This document shows positions 8,148 to 17,497 of a DNA stretch of 64,000 bases, in pieces. The notes beneath the pieces are model-generated. The model was given only the letters and a program-made list of their open reading frames with translations. It was not told the DNA's origin and did not search any database. Every line of letters starts with the position of its first letter. Within the stretch, counting starts at the first letter, position 1. Location of the stretch: the NCBI RefSeq assembly GCF_000238055.2, contig NZ_KE148312.1, positions 258,001 through 322,000 on the forward strand, given 5' to 3'. The DNA is from Oribacterium parvum ACB1. Lineage in GTDB: Bacteria > Bacillota > Clostridia > Lachnospirales > Lachnospiraceae. Position numbers and translations under genes: made by a program.

Positions 8148-8711
8148 ATGAGAAATTTATGTTTTTTATTGATCCCAATGGGGATTGCGTTATTGATTTT
8201 CAGCATTCGAAAAAGCATCTGCTTTGCGAAGGCAGAGCTATTCTTTGAAATGCCCTGTTTAGAGGAAGAGGGAAGCGTTCATCTTCCTCAGGGAAAATAC
8301 GGGATTTGGCTTAGCGGGAAGAGATTCACGAAATCTCCTCTTGGAAAAATCGGTTTCCAGCTGGTAGAGGAGGAGACAGGGAACAGAGTCAGTCTTGCTC
8401 CCAATCTGATGCGGACTACGGTAAGCGGCTTTAAAATGGCAAGAATGGAGCTCTACTCCTTTCAGGTAGAAGAGGAGGGAAATTATATCCTTTCCATAAA
8501 TGGAGAAGGAAGTGTCAGAGATAGAATAGAGGCTTCCATAGGAGACCTCCTTATCAAAAAGCCTGTGGATTTAAGCAGCTTTACCGTACAGATTCGAAAA
8601 GGAAAATCTATAGCTATGTTTTTCTTGTCTGTTTTTGGCATTAACCTTGCTGTTTGGATGATTCTTGGAGGGATTATGCTTCCCTTCTTATTGGTTGAAG
8701 CAGGATATTAA
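8148..8711 (+). CDS. Membrane-anchored protein with two terminal helices
   Basis: A 187-residue protein. An N-terminal hydrophobic helix (FLLIPMGIALLIFSI) is followed by a ~125-residue beta-rich region with charged strands, then a C-terminal pair of hydrophobic stretches (MFFLSVFGINLAVWMILGG). The middle domain is likely extracytoplasmic because both membrane segments flank it. No catalytic residues or known family are apparent. RBS GGAAGAGAG lies just upstream of the ATG. It probably pairs with the membrane protein upstream. Confidence 0.6.
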   Translation: MRNLCFLLIPMGIALLIFSIRKSICFAKAELFFEMPCLEEEGSVHLPQGKYGIWLSGKRFTKSPLGKIGFQLVEEETGNRVSLAPNLMRTTVSGFKMARMELYSFQVEEEGNYILSINGEGSVRDRIEASIGDLLIKKPVDLSSFTVQIRKGKSIAMFFLSVFGINLAVWMILGGIMLPFLLVEAGY

Positions 8712-8785
8712 TGCTTTAATTAAAGGCATGAGATTGTAAGTAATAACTTTTTCGAAAAGAATGAATAAATCTGGAGTTGAATTAT

Positions 8786-9622
8786 ATGATAGAGACAATA
8801 AATAATAATTTCTATAAAATACCTCAAGCTTTTGAGATGCTAGATGCTGACAAATCCCCTGTATTTTCTACGATTGTTAGTATTTTAAATACATGTTTTG
8901 GAAAGAACTACAAAGGATTTCAAAAGTGCTTTCTAATATTAAATGAAAAAAGCACTGCATTTTGGGCTCCGAAAATGTTAGTTGGACAGAAGGACTCTAG
9001 GTGGGTGAATTCTTTGGAAGATGAAGGGGACACTATTATAGAGAAAGATATGGAAGGTAAAATTGGCTTTAGCGATATTGCTAAAAGTAGTAAGAGAGTT
9101 ACTTTTGTACGCTTTGTGGATGGGATTCGTTTCATGGGAGTGTATGAATTTGATAAGCTGTCCTCTAAACCTAATCATAGGATTTTTAGACGGAAGTCTA
9201 AAACTATTGACTTAAAAGCATATTGCTTTGAAAAGGAGAAAAGTAATTTTAAAATTGCATTAAATGAGTCCAAAAAGCTAACACTATCGGAATTAAAAAA
9301 AATAGCAGAGCATAATTCTTCTGTTCAGGTGGAGAAAAAGATGCATCAGACCATGGTATCTGTTAGAAATGCATATGTTGCAGCTTATGCTAAGAAAAAG
9401 GCAGCAGGAAAATGTCAGTTGTGCGGACAATTAGCACCCTTCAAGGATATGGATGGAGAACCATTTTTAGAGAATCATCATATTATTTGGTTGGCAAATG
9501 GAGGAACAGATACGATTGATAATACTGTAGCATTATGCCCAAATTGTCATCGTAGAATGCACATTTTAAATCAAAAAGAAGAAGTGGATTTATTATTAAA
9601 GATCGCAAAACAGTCTACCTGA
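8786..9622 (+). CDS. HNH endonuclease domain protein
   Basis: A 278-residue protein ending in an HNH nuclease module. CQLCGQ and CPNCH supply four zinc-binding cysteines, and FLENHHIIWLANGG contains the catalytic His-His pair followed by the N and final H (TVALCPNCHRRMH). The ~200-residue N-terminal region has no motif I recognise; related proteins are solitary predicted restriction-type nucleases. ATG 8786 is chosen because GGAG at 8773-8776 lies nine bases upstream; the longer TTG start lacks a site. No methyltransferase neighbours it. A role in DNA defence is plausible but not shown. Confidence 0.82.
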   Translation: MIETINNNFYKIPQAFEMLDADKSPVFSTIVSILNTCFGKNYKGFQKCFLILNEKSTAFWAPKMLVGQKDSRWVNSLEDEGDTIIEKDMEGKIGFSDIAKSSKRVTFVRFVDGIRFMGVYEFDKLSSKPNHRIFRRKSKTIDLKAYCFEKEKSNFKIALNESKKLTLSELKKIAEHNSSVQVEKKMHQTMVSVRNAYVAAYAKKKAAGKCQLCGQLAPFKDMDGEPFLENHHIIWLANGGTDTIDNTVALCPNCHRRMHILNQKEEVDLLLKIAKQST

Positions 9623-9637
9623 ATAAACGGGGGTAAA

Positions 9638-9675
9638 AATAAAAGAAGTTATGATTTTTTACAACTCCTTTTATT
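9638..9675. terminator. Bidirectional hairpin terminator
   Basis: AATAAAAGAAGTT (9638-9650) pairs with AACTCCTTTTATT (9663-9675) with one mismatch. It has A/T-rich flanks on both sides and lies between the HNH gene and the convergent membrane-protein gene. Confidence 0.55.
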
Positions 9676-9844
9676 CCCATATCGTATGCTGGGCGTAAAT
9701 TATGTAGTGAGAAACAGAATAATCTGCATGAAAAGTTATGCCGAGGGATGGTTTTCCATAACAAATAGTTAGCAGTTTGTATGCTTAGCCAATGCCATTG
9801 CTCATTTCAGACTTCGCAGTGTTTCGCGGGCTTGTACGGAAGTT

Positions 9845-10324
9845 CTACATATTGACGTAAAGAGCCAGAAGGAAGACGGAAAAAAATGCCGCTCCGCGAA
9901 CTGCATTGGTAGTGGAGTAGATATGATAAGCGTCTTCGGAAGAACTGAAATGCATTCTAAGAAGGAGCAAGATTGGGTGGACTATTAAAGCCATGATGAT
10001 CGTAGCAAATGGCATTTTCATGCATTGATAGAGAGCGGCATGAGCGTCTCCGTTCTTATGGTATAGAAAAACAAAGGTCAAAACATTGACCAAAAGCCAA
10101 AGAAAGAGAAATAAGTTGGCATCCCGAAGAGCGGCGGAATTCGTTGCATTTTCATATTCAATATGCACTCTTCCCTGAAAAGCCTGCCCGAATTTATAAA
10201 TCCACTGAGGGACTTCCCGCTTTCTTATTACGCCGATAAGAAGTCGCAAATAGATATAAAAGGTGAGAAGAAAAGAGAGGCAAACAATAAGGCCGAAAAA
10301 GAATTCAAAGTTAAAAAAGTTCAT
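9845..10324 (-). CDS. Small membrane protein, paralogue 2
   Basis: A 159-residue protein with four predicted membrane segments. It is clearly paralogous to the N-terminal half of the next gene upstream (10349-11371): both share LSFLLTFYIY, REVPxWIYKFG, AFQGRVxxEYENAT and an STTNA segment before the last helix. It lacks the extracytoplasmic domain that extends the larger paralogue. RBS AAGGAT precedes the ATG, and only 24 bases separate it from the upstream paralogue, so the two form an operon created by tandem duplication. Function unknown. Confidence 0.68.
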   Translation of the reverse strand: MNFFNFEFFFGLIVCLSFLLTFYIYLRLLIGVIRKREVPQWIYKFGQAFQGRVHIEYENATNSAALRDANLFLFLWLLVNVLTFVFLYHKNGDAHAALYQCMKMPFATIIMALIVHPILLLLRMHFSSSEDAYHIYSTTNAVRGAAFFSVFLLALYVNM

Positions 10325-10348
10325 TTTTATTATCCTTTACTGATAGAA

Positions 10349-11371
10349 TCATTCCCAAATCGATTGTTGAGCGCGGGTTCCGTAGTAGAATACAACGCCA
10401 TTTGTATCAAAATATGCATAAAGACTATAGTTTTTCCATAATGCATAGTCTTTTGTTTGCATAGTCAAAACATAATAGCTCTCATTCTGAATTTCTTTAT
10501 AGTTAGCGGGTTTTAAAGAGAAAATATCCGTGATTTTTTTGGTTTGAAAGTCGGAAAGGGAGAGTGCAGTTAAGTTCACCCGGTTAAATTGGACTTCTGC
10601 TAATTGGGCGCAATCTCCGGGGATTTCATAATAGGTAATAGTACAATTCTTTAATGCATCCTCGTCCTTCCAAGTAGGAGTCACACTCATAAAACCGTAG
10701 GATTTTCCGTCCTTTGTAATTTCCAGATATTCACCGTAATAAAAGGGGTCATTTCTTTTGTTGGTGACTTTACTTTCAGCGCTTTTCCCTGCAAAAGAAA
10801 ATCCTGCATCGATAAGCGAAGAGGCCTTTGTGCTGCCGACAATCAGTTTCGTTCCGTCAATTTGTGCGGTTAGGGGGCTTTCCGGAAACCCCATGGTAGA
10901 GACAAAGGAAGCCAAAAGGAAGCCGGATAAGAAGGCTACCCAAGAAAGTGCATTGGTTGTGGAATACCAACGACGGGCTTCCCTGGAAGAATGAAAAGTC
11001 ATTCTAAAAAACTGAAAGAGGGAATGAAGCATCATGGCTAAAAGCACAATAAGGAACTGTAGCTTACAACATTGATAGACAGCTGCATAGTAGTTTCCGC
11101 TTTTGTAATACAAAAAAGCAAAGCTTAGAACATTGGAAAGAAGCCAGAAAAAAAGGAAAATATTGGCATCCCAAAGAGCTGTGGAAGTCGTTGCATTTTC
11201 ATACTCCACATACACTCTTCCCTGAAAAGCCTTCCCGAATTTATAAATCCACCGAGGGACTTCCCGGTTTTTCTTTACGCCGTATAAAAGCCGAAAATAA
11301 ATATAAAAGGTAAGGAGAAAAGAAAGGCATACCATAAGAGCGAAAGATAATGCAAATCGAAAAGAATCCAC
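10349..11371 (-). CDS. Membrane protein paralogue 3 with C-terminal extracytoplasmic domain
   Basis: A 340-residue protein. Residues 1-155 repeat the four-helix fold of its neighbours, with the shared loop EVPRWIYKFGKAFQGRVYVE. Residues ~160-340 form a hydrophilic, beta-rich domain after the fourth helix, probably outside the cell (for example YGEYLEITKDGKSYGFMS). It starts with GTG; AAGGAG lies about 9 bases upstream. The tail appears to be a gain in this copy or a loss in the other two. No family was recognised for either part. Confidence 0.68.
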   Translation of the reverse strand: MDSFRFALSFALMVCLSFLLTFYIYFRLLYGVKKNREVPRWIYKFGKAFQGRVYVEYENATTSTALWDANIFLFFWLLSNVLSFAFLYYKSGNYYAAVYQCCKLQFLIVLLAMMLHSLFQFFRMTFHSSREARRWYSTTNALSWVAFLSGFLLASFVSTMGFPESPLTAQIDGTKLIVGSTKASSLIDAGFSFAGKSAESKVTNKRNDPFYYGEYLEITKDGKSYGFMSVTPTWKDEDALKNCTITYYEIPGDCAQLAEVQFNRVNLTALSLSDFQTKKITDIFSLKPANYKEIQNESYYVLTMQTKDYALWKNYSLYAYFDTNGVVFYYGTRAQQSIWE

Positions 11372-11581
11372 TTTTTCTTTCTCCTTTCCTATAGAGTGTT
11401 TTTCTTAAGCAGTGTCGTAAGCGAGTGAAACTTATGACATTTATCATCTATTAACGGGAACAGTATAGCATTTTTATGAAGGGGACGAAAGAAAATATAG
11501 TATGAAGATGAGATGAGATAAACTGCAAAGTGAACAATGAAAAACACAAATCTAAAAATAAAAAATACTAAGCACGCAATG

Positions 11582-11618
11582 AAAAACTTACTCTATTTTA
11601 GGTAAAGCATGGTAAAAT
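11582..11618 (+). repeat. 37-bp direct repeat, left copy
   Basis: This 37-bp sequence is identical to 17498-17534. It directly abuts the left end of the mobile segment (CCCGTC then TTTGACAGTT). It is read here as a long target-site duplication. Confidence 0.7.
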
Positions 11619-11644
11619 CCCGTCTTTGACAGTTGCGAAAGAGT

Positions 11645-11688
11645 CAAGAGCCCATAAACGTCGTAATTACGCCATTTATGAGCTCTTG
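11645..11688. repeat. IS hairpin copy A
   Basis: A near-perfect 44-bp inverted repeat (CAAGAGCCCATAAACG paired with the complement ending GAGCTCTTG) built around GTAATTAC. Copies lie at 13206-13249 and 17379-17422. The truncated group II intron starts 3 bases after this copy. Confidence 0.75.
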
Positions 11689-11690
11689 TT

Positions 11691-12023
11691 GTGCGCCTAG
11701 CGGCGCACGTTTCTAACGGGTTAAAGTCCCGAATCCGCCCGGTAGTGGGAAGGATAAGACTGCAACACAAGCCAAAGTCCAATAACTACACGAAATCATG
11801 CATGATAAATGAGGCAGATAGATGGAGAGGAAGAAACGTGTGGTACCTAGGGAGGTCTGTGTGTTAAGCCTTGAAAGAGGTAACCATTATCCAAAGCAAT
11901 ACTGAACGCACAGAAGTCAGCAGAGGTCATAGTAGTCGAGAGACAAAGGACCGAATCAATAGGAGTCTCAAGTATGACTGAGAAATGATGGAAAGAAAGT
12001 CTATCTTGACGAAATACCTCTAT
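11691..12023 (+). mobile_element. Truncated group IIC intron, 5' part
   Basis: The sequence opens with GTGCGCC and contains family-conserved blocks: a GGGTTAAAGTCCCGA element, GGGAGGTCTG, and ACAGAAGTCAGCAGAGGTCA in the domain IV/EBS region. The intron-encoded reverse transcriptase would start at ATG 11985, but only about 13 codons remain (MMERKSILTKYLY) before unrelated sequence begins. Domains V and VI were not found downstream. Group IIC introns insert just after terminator-like hairpins, and this one lies right behind the IS hairpin. It is therefore a dead 5' fragment. Confidence 0.75.
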
Positions 12024-12053
12024 ATGATTATAATTATGTTCATAATCATATAG
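12006..12053 (+). promoter_or_regulatory. Strong promoter with overlapping 12-bp inverted repeat, for the EXLDI gene
   Basis: TTGACG (12006-12011) and TATAAT (12029-12034) are exactly 17 bp apart. CTATATGATTAT (12020-12031) and ATAATCATATAG (12042-12053) form a perfect inverted repeat that overlaps the -10 box and the start region, so a dimeric repressor would block transcription. The -35 box lies in the intron-derived reverse transcriptase stub. Confidence 0.65.
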
Positions 12054-12099
12054 ATACTAAAACTTCAGATACAAGTTACAAAAATAAGGAGGTATGGTT

Positions 12100-12606
12100 A
12101 TGGCCACAAAAAATATTTATGTTGCAGAAGCAGATCTACACTTATTTGATGATGCTGCCAAGTACGCCGGAAGTGTTTCTGCCGCTGTGATACAGGCACT
12201 TCAGGACTTTCTAAGTGTTCAATGCAACAAAAGCGAAGGATATGACAAGATTGAGTTAAACCTCTATGAAAAAGGGGTAAGAAGAAAGGTAATGTTCTAT
12301 GGTATGGAGATTACTCGTGTAGAACGTCCGGTAGACGGTGGAATAAGGATTGACACGATTTATAAAACTGCAAAAGGGCAGCTTGCAGTGGCAACCAAGG
12401 TTCGCAAGGAGCTTCCGAATTGGGCGAAAGGAAATCCACACGTATGGGAAAACCCGCAGTCTTGGTCACATGATTTTTGGAATCTGGGGGACAGAGTGTT
12501 AAACGTATATCCGGACATAGAGAGCCTAAAGGAGAAGGATGCGTATCTTGCCGAGTGCTGCGAATCTTCTCTTTCGGAAAAGCCTTATGAGTTTTTGGAT
12601 ATTTAG
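12100..12606 (+). CDS. EXLDI family protein
   Basis: A 168-residue protein ending in YEFLDI, the C-terminal E-x-L-D-I signature that names the family. The N-terminal MATKNIYVAEADLHLFDDAA and the middle GGIRIDTIYKTAKGQL are also family-like. No biochemical role is established. ATG 12100 is preferred over 12094 because GGAGG (12088-12092) sits 7 bases upstream of it and only 1 base from the other. In other genomes it is often near TetR regulators, which fits the inverted repeat on its promoter, though no TetR gene is adjacent here. It is intact, unlike its lac neighbours. Confidence 0.75.
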   Translation: MATKNIYVAEADLHLFDDAAKYAGSVSAAVIQALQDFLSVQCNKSEGYDKIELNLYEKGVRRKVMFYGMEITRVERPVDGGIRIDTIYKTAKGQLAVATKVRKELPNWAKGNPHVWENPQSWSHDFWNLGDRVLNVYPDIESLKEKDAYLAECCESSLSEKPYEFLDI

Positions 12607-13179
12607 ATTAGGTATAAATACTAGATTTATAGAACTATAACAGGCAAATAATGAGATAGCTTTGTGTTTATATATCATATGGGTTTCAGAGATGAAAAGA
12701 AGGAAGCTTTAATTAACATTGCTATGGTATATTTATCTGGTGTTCGGGATTATCGTCTTTCTCCTCGCGGTTAATGTAAATCATGTTCAAAAATTGATAT
12801 TAAAAAAGCGGAGCGACTCTTAGACGGGTCTGTTCGTACCGGAATTGTAGAATATCATTTTTTCCGTTGACGGGATTGAGAGCATTTCTCAGCTTGGGAT
12901 CAGCAAAAATTATTGAACCGCATATAAGGGCTACGCTACTAAGGGGCAATATATATACGCGGTAACCATACTAAGGGCGGTATTATTTTACATCATGGGC
13001 AGTAAGGGGGGTATGAGATGGCGCTGATTACTAAAATCAAAGCCTATCGCGAACAGGCCGGAATAAAACAATTTTTAATATTTTTTCTATTTTGGGGGCA
13101 AAATCCCGACATCTACATCTAGTAACGCTATCCAGCATCACGTTCACAACTTGACGATATAGAGCTTTCTTGATATCAT
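12607..13179. other. Debris region without an intact gene
   Basis: Only short broken frames are visible. One (around 12808-12870) reads KKAERLLDGSVRTGIVEYHF before a stop, and another (about 12880-12970) reads AFLSLGSAKIIEPHIR. Neither has a start or a family I can name. An XRE-like stub at 13018-13122 is listed separately. Confidence 0.5.
13018..13122 (+). pseudogene. XRE-type regulator stub
   Basis: After an RBS-like AAGGGGGG, an ATG opens a 34-codon frame beginning MALITKIKAYREQAGIKQ. This resembles the first helix of an XRE repressor (typically followed by a turn starting EELA), but the match stops there and the frame ends in unrelated codons. It is probably the truncated 5' end of a regulator gene. 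Confidence 0.35.
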
Positions 13180-13480
13180 ACCGAGTTTGACAGTTGCGAA
13201 AGAGTCAAGAGTCCATAAACGGCGTAATTACGCCATTTATGAGCTCTTGTTTTCTTTTTAAATTCTAGCAATATTTCTACTTTCTCGTTGCGGTTAAAAT
13301 CTTTTTTATTTCTCTTTGAGATACAATCTCGTAATCCGTTCTAAAACCAAATGTGCCGTGATTCGATCTTTTCTACTGAGATATACCGGTCTGGCTTGAA
13401 ATTCACTCTTCATAATCCGGAAACATTCTTCAATCCAAGGCCTGAGGAGATTTTGGAACGATTTAACTGTCAAACTACCG
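13180..13480 (-). pseudogene. IS1634-type transposase C-terminus and element end (copy B)
   Basis: On the minus strand, 13480 to 13306 encodes SFQNLLRPWIEECFRIMKSE then FQARPVYLSRKDRITAHL, ending in LYLKEK and a stop. This is the conserved C-terminal block of IS1634-type (IS4-related) DDE transposases, including the catalytic-Glu helix region. Everything upstream of it is missing. The remnant ends at TTTGACAGTT (13186-13195) on one side and AACTGTCAAACTACCG on the other, and contains the 44-bp hairpin at 13206-13249. Confidence 0.75.
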
Positions 13481-13545
13481 GATTTGTTTAAAATGATTTA
13501 GGATATTGTTTTTTTCACTTGTTTCTATATGCTATTCTATGACGG

Positions 13546-14364
13546 ATGATTATCTATAGTATATACAAAAAGACGAAGGAGGACATAATATCTAATGGAC
13601 GAAAAAAGTATTTGAAGTGGTATAACAAGGTTGGTTATGGGTCCGGTGATTTGGCAGGAAATATAGTTTATGCATTTCTTTCGTCATTTTTAATGCTATA
13701 TCTTACCAATAAATATTATCTTATGATTTGCATGGCTTATATTTGCCAGCAGATTTATTCTGCTATGCTGAATATGGGTATTTATTACATGATTTATATT
13801 CTTAAGAATGAGAATTTGTATTCCGTGTTTTCTTGGGCAATTAATATTCCGGTTATTATTGCCATGTGTATTACACCGATGCTGGTTGAAAAGATGAATG
13901 GTCTATATCGGATGAATCTTGCCGGCTATATATTAGGTACGGCAGGTCGTGTTGGTGTGATTTTTGCCGGCTATATGGGAAGTGTGCCTTTGATGCTGAC
14001 CTTTACTGCAATTGCCGCACTGGGAATGGCGCCTTGGCAAGGAGACATGGGGGCAGTTGTAGCAAGCTGCTCTGAATATACCTATCTTACAAAACGCAAG
14101 CATATTGATGGAACGATGTACTCCTGTACATCTTTTGGAACCAAGCTTGGAGGTGGCATAGGAGTTGCTCTTTGCGGATGGCTACTGGAAGCCAGCGGTT
14201 TTGTTAAAGAGTCTGCCGTACAACCGGAATCCTGTTTGAGTATGCTTTATGTCATGTATTTGTGGATTCCGATGATTTTGTCATTATGTATAACTTTTAT
14301 CATGTCTAAAATGAATGTTGAAGAGGCAAATCAGAAGCTGAAAGCACAAATAGAGGGACATTGA
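13546..14364 (+). pseudogene. GPH-type sugar:cation symporter with internal deletion
   Basis: The 272-codon frame encodes the start of a GPH (LacS/MelB-like) symporter, KVGYGSGDLAGNIVYAFLSS, through the first membrane segment. It then jumps to the region near helix 7 and continues normally to the C-terminus (ALGMAPWQGDMGAVVASCSE, SFGTKLGGGIG). About 180-200 residues are missing compared with the usual 450-480. The ATG that follows AAGGAGG, at 13595, is out of frame with the symporter by one base, so translation would fail even without the deletion. It is the transport partner of the lacZ remnant downstream. Confidence 0.8.
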
Positions 14365-14365
14365 T

Positions 14366-14464
14366 ATGACGGGTCCTGCAATCACCGCGGAGCTAAGTCA
14401 GCAAGAAGATAATGAAGCCATTCCTTATAGCCAGAGGTTTGCAAAAAAGAAAGGAGCCCTATGA
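14366..14464 (+). CDS. Possible 32-residue small protein
   Basis: A short frame starts 1 base after the symporter stop and ends overlapping the lacZ start (ATGA at 14461). It reads AELSQQEDNEAIPYSQRFAK in its centre. It has no clear RBS and no family I know. It may only be a spacer that stayed open. Confidence 0.25.
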   Translation: MTGPAITAELSQQEDNEAIPYSQRFAKKKGAL

Positions 14465-17302
14465 ACGCTTGCATAAAATGGTTGGATAATCCGGAAATTT
14501 TTCGTGTGAATCAATTGGATGCACATAGTGACCATTCATACTATATGGATTATGCGGATATGGGAAAAACGGATAATCCTTTATCACAGTCACTGAATGG
14601 TCAGTGGGAGTTTGCTTTTAGCAAAAATGCAGCGAGTAGGCCCGGCAACTTTTATGAAGAGGGATTTGATGCTTCCGATTTTGATAAAATCATGGTGCCG
14701 GGGCATATCGAATTAGCCGGATATGATAAGATTCGCTATATCAATACCATGTATCCATGGGAAGGCAAAGAGTACCACCGAGGTGCGTATAGCCTGGACA
14801 GCACGGGAGCAGAGGAAGGAATGTTTTCGGAAGCGAGCTATAATCCTGTGGGCTCTTATCTTAAACATTTTGATTTAAAACCGACGATGCTTGGAAAAAG
14901 AATCCGCATTTGCTTCGAAGGAGTAGAGGAAGCGATGTATTTGTGGATTAATGGTCAGTTTGTGGGTTACGCTGAGGATAGTTTTACACCCTCTGAGTTT
15001 GATCTTACACCGTATATTCGTGAAAAAAATAATATCCTTGCCGTACAAGTTCATAAAATGAGTACAGCAGCATTTTTGGAAGATCAGGACTTCTTCCGTT
15101 TCTTTGGAATCTTTAGAAATGTTACGTTGAAAGCAGTGCCGGATGTCCATATGGAGGATGTGTGGTTTAAGCCTGTATTGAACCCGGACAATGAACATGG
15201 AAGTGTAGCGGTGAGCATGAGAGTATCTGCTCGAAAGCAAGTCACTGTCCATGCGCAGTTTGTGTTGAGAGATAGAGAAGGGAATGTGGTTGCGGAGAAC
15301 AGTGTTCCATTACAAGGCTTAAACGGAAACCTCACGGGAGAAATATATACGGATGTTGGGGCAATTCATTCTTGGGATAATCACCACCCCTATCTATATC
15401 AAGCAACAATTGCGTTAATAAATGCCGAGAATGGAGAGTTACTGGAGCTTGTACCGTATGATATTGGCTTTAGAAGAGTAGAAATCATTGATAAGGTCAT
15501 TTATCTAAATGGAAAGCGTCTCGTCATCACAGGGGTTAACCGTCATGAATGGAGCCCAAAGACCGGAAGATGCATCGGAATGGAGGAGATGCATTCCGAT
15601 ATAGCATGTATTTTGAAAAATAATATCAATTCCGTACGTACCTGCCATTATCCGGATCAAATTCCCTGGTATTTTCTTTGCGATGAAGCCGGAATTTATG
15701 TCATGGCAGAGTGCAATCTGGAAAGCCATGGAAGTTTTCAAAAGCTCGGTGCTATTGAACCGTCTTGCAACGTGCCGGGGTCTATTCCCCAGTGGAAAGA
15801 AGCTGTTATGGATCGTGCAAGAACCAGCTTTGAAACTTTTAAAAACCATACTTCGATTTTATTCTGGTCTCTAGGAAATGAGTCCTATGCAGGCGATGAC
15901 ATCGAGGCTATGAACGTTTATTTTAAGGATAAGAAGGATGGACGTTTAGTTCATTATGAAAGTTCCTATTATAATAGAGCATACGAAGATACAATTTCAG
16001 ATATTGAGAGTAGGATGTACGCAAACCCCAAGGATGTAGCGGAATATTTAAGTGATAAACCGAAAAAGCCGTACATTTTATGCGAGTTTATGCACGATAT
16101 GGGGAACTCAATGGGCGGCCTTGGGGATTACATGAAGCTGATTGATGAATTCGACCTGTATCAAGGCGGATTTATTTGGGACTTCATAGATCAGGCAATC
16201 TTGGTAAAAGATCCGGTTACAGGGAAGGATGTTCTCCGTTATGGCGGTGATTTTGAAGATCGACCTGCCGATTATGAATTTTCTGCAAATGGTATTTTAT
16301 TCGCAGACCGTAGAGAGAAACCGGCAATGCAGGAAGTGAGGTATTACTATGGCTTATACAGATAATGAAAAATTAAGGGTGGTATATGGCGATTTTACTC
16401 TTGGCGTACATGGAGAGGGGTTTAGTTACATTTTTTCCTATGCCCAGGGGGGGCTTGAATCGATAGTGAAGGATGGATATGAATGGCTATTTCGGTGCCC
16501 TAAGCCTACATTTTGGAGGGCTTTGACAGATAACGACAGAGGAAGCAAATTTCACATTAAAAGTGGTCATTGGCTAGCAGCGGATATGTTTATTGATTGT
16601 CAGGACATTACGGTCATTATGGATGGAGCGGTGCAGAATTGTAAGGCACCGGATAACAACAGCTATGGTGGAGATGTATCGGCAAATGAGATTACGGTCA
16701 AGTATCTGTATAAGACCATTTCTGTTCCCGTCACAACGGTTATGGTATCATATACCGTAAATACTTCCGGAAAAATCAAAGTAGATGTGCACTATGATGG
16801 AAAGAAGGATCTTCCGGAACTTCCGGTTTTTGGCATGCGGTTTATTATGCCCACACTTGCAGAAAAGTATATTTATAAAGGCTTGTCAGGAGAGACGTAT
16901 CCGGATCGAAAAGCGGGTGCGCAACAAGGTGTATTTGAAGTTACCGACCTGAGCTTGACCCCTTATATTGTGCCTCAGGAATGTGGTATGAGAATGGATA
17001 CGGAATGGCTTGAAGTTACACGCCGTACAAGTCTGGACAACAGCAAAACGGATGTATCTAATCACACGCTTCGGATCGAAAAGGCAGACGCCAAATTCGA
17101 TTTTTCATGCCTGCCGTATACTGCAAGTGAAATTGAGAATGCTTTACATCATGAGGAATTACCGCCGGCGAGAAGAACGGTGTTGTGTATTTATGGTGCA
17201 GTTCGTGGTGTTGGTGGCATAGACAGTTGGGGAACCGATGTTGAAGATGCTTATCATATCAGTGCAGAAAAAGATATCGACTATTCGTTCTATATTTGTT
17301 GA
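14461..17302 (+). pseudogene. lacZ: Beta-galactosidase (GH2, LacZ) split by deletion and frameshift
   Basis: Two frames make up one LacZ. 14461-16365 encodes the sugar-binding, immunoglobulin-like and TIM-barrel domains, with acid/base Glu474 (FWSLGNES) and nucleophile Glu542 (ILCEFMHDMGNS). 16349-17302 encodes the C-terminal beta-sandwich, from GDFTLGVHGEGFSYI. The ~100-residue domain 4 that should follow EVRYYYGLY is absent and the frame shifts at the join near 16350. Total coding is ~950 residues against ~1000-1030 usual. RBS AAAGGAG precedes ATG 14461. The barrel active site is intact, but loss of domain 4 makes activity unlikely. Lactose use by this locus is probably lost. Confidence 0.88.
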
Positions 17303-17372
17303 TAGGAAATGACATAGCATGCTATTCCTAATCTTATGGACAGAAGGAGATATTACGAGTGTTATTGGTGTA

Positions 17373-17497
17373 GAGAGTCAAGAGCTCATAAACGGCGTAA
17401 TTACACCATTTATGAGCTCTTGTTTTCTTTATCCGGAAACATTCTTCAATCTAAGGCCTGAGGAGATTTTGGAACGATTTAACTGTCAAACTACCGA
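17373..17497 (-). pseudogene. IS1634-type element end (copy C)
   Basis: The hairpin (17379-17422) is followed by a shortened transposase piece (minus strand, 17432-17480) that still reads like FQNLLRP, with the tail ~40 codons deleted. It ends at AACTGTCAAACTACCG next to the right 37-bp repeat. It forms the right edge of the composite segment. Confidence 0.7.

Larger units (their letters stand above)
11619..17497. mobile_element. IS1634-type composite segment carrying intron, EXLDI gene and lac remnants
   Basis: The 5.9-kb segment is flanked by a perfect 37-bp direct repeat. Its two ends carry an inverted TTTGACAGTT (11625-11634) and AACTGTCAAA (17481-17490), each 6-7 bases from the boundary. 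Fragments of one IS1634-type element occur at the left end, at 13180-13480 and at the right end. IS1634-family elements are known for unusually long target duplications, which fits the 37-bp repeats. No intact transposase remains, so the unit cannot move by itself. The boundaries are seen directly; transposition as the cause is inferred. Confidence 0.6.

Noticed and set aside
11588-11782. 64-codon minus-strand frame across the IS hairpin
   Set aside because: It runs across the IS end and into the group II intron, which are both non-coding there. Similar frames arise wherever the hairpin is copied.
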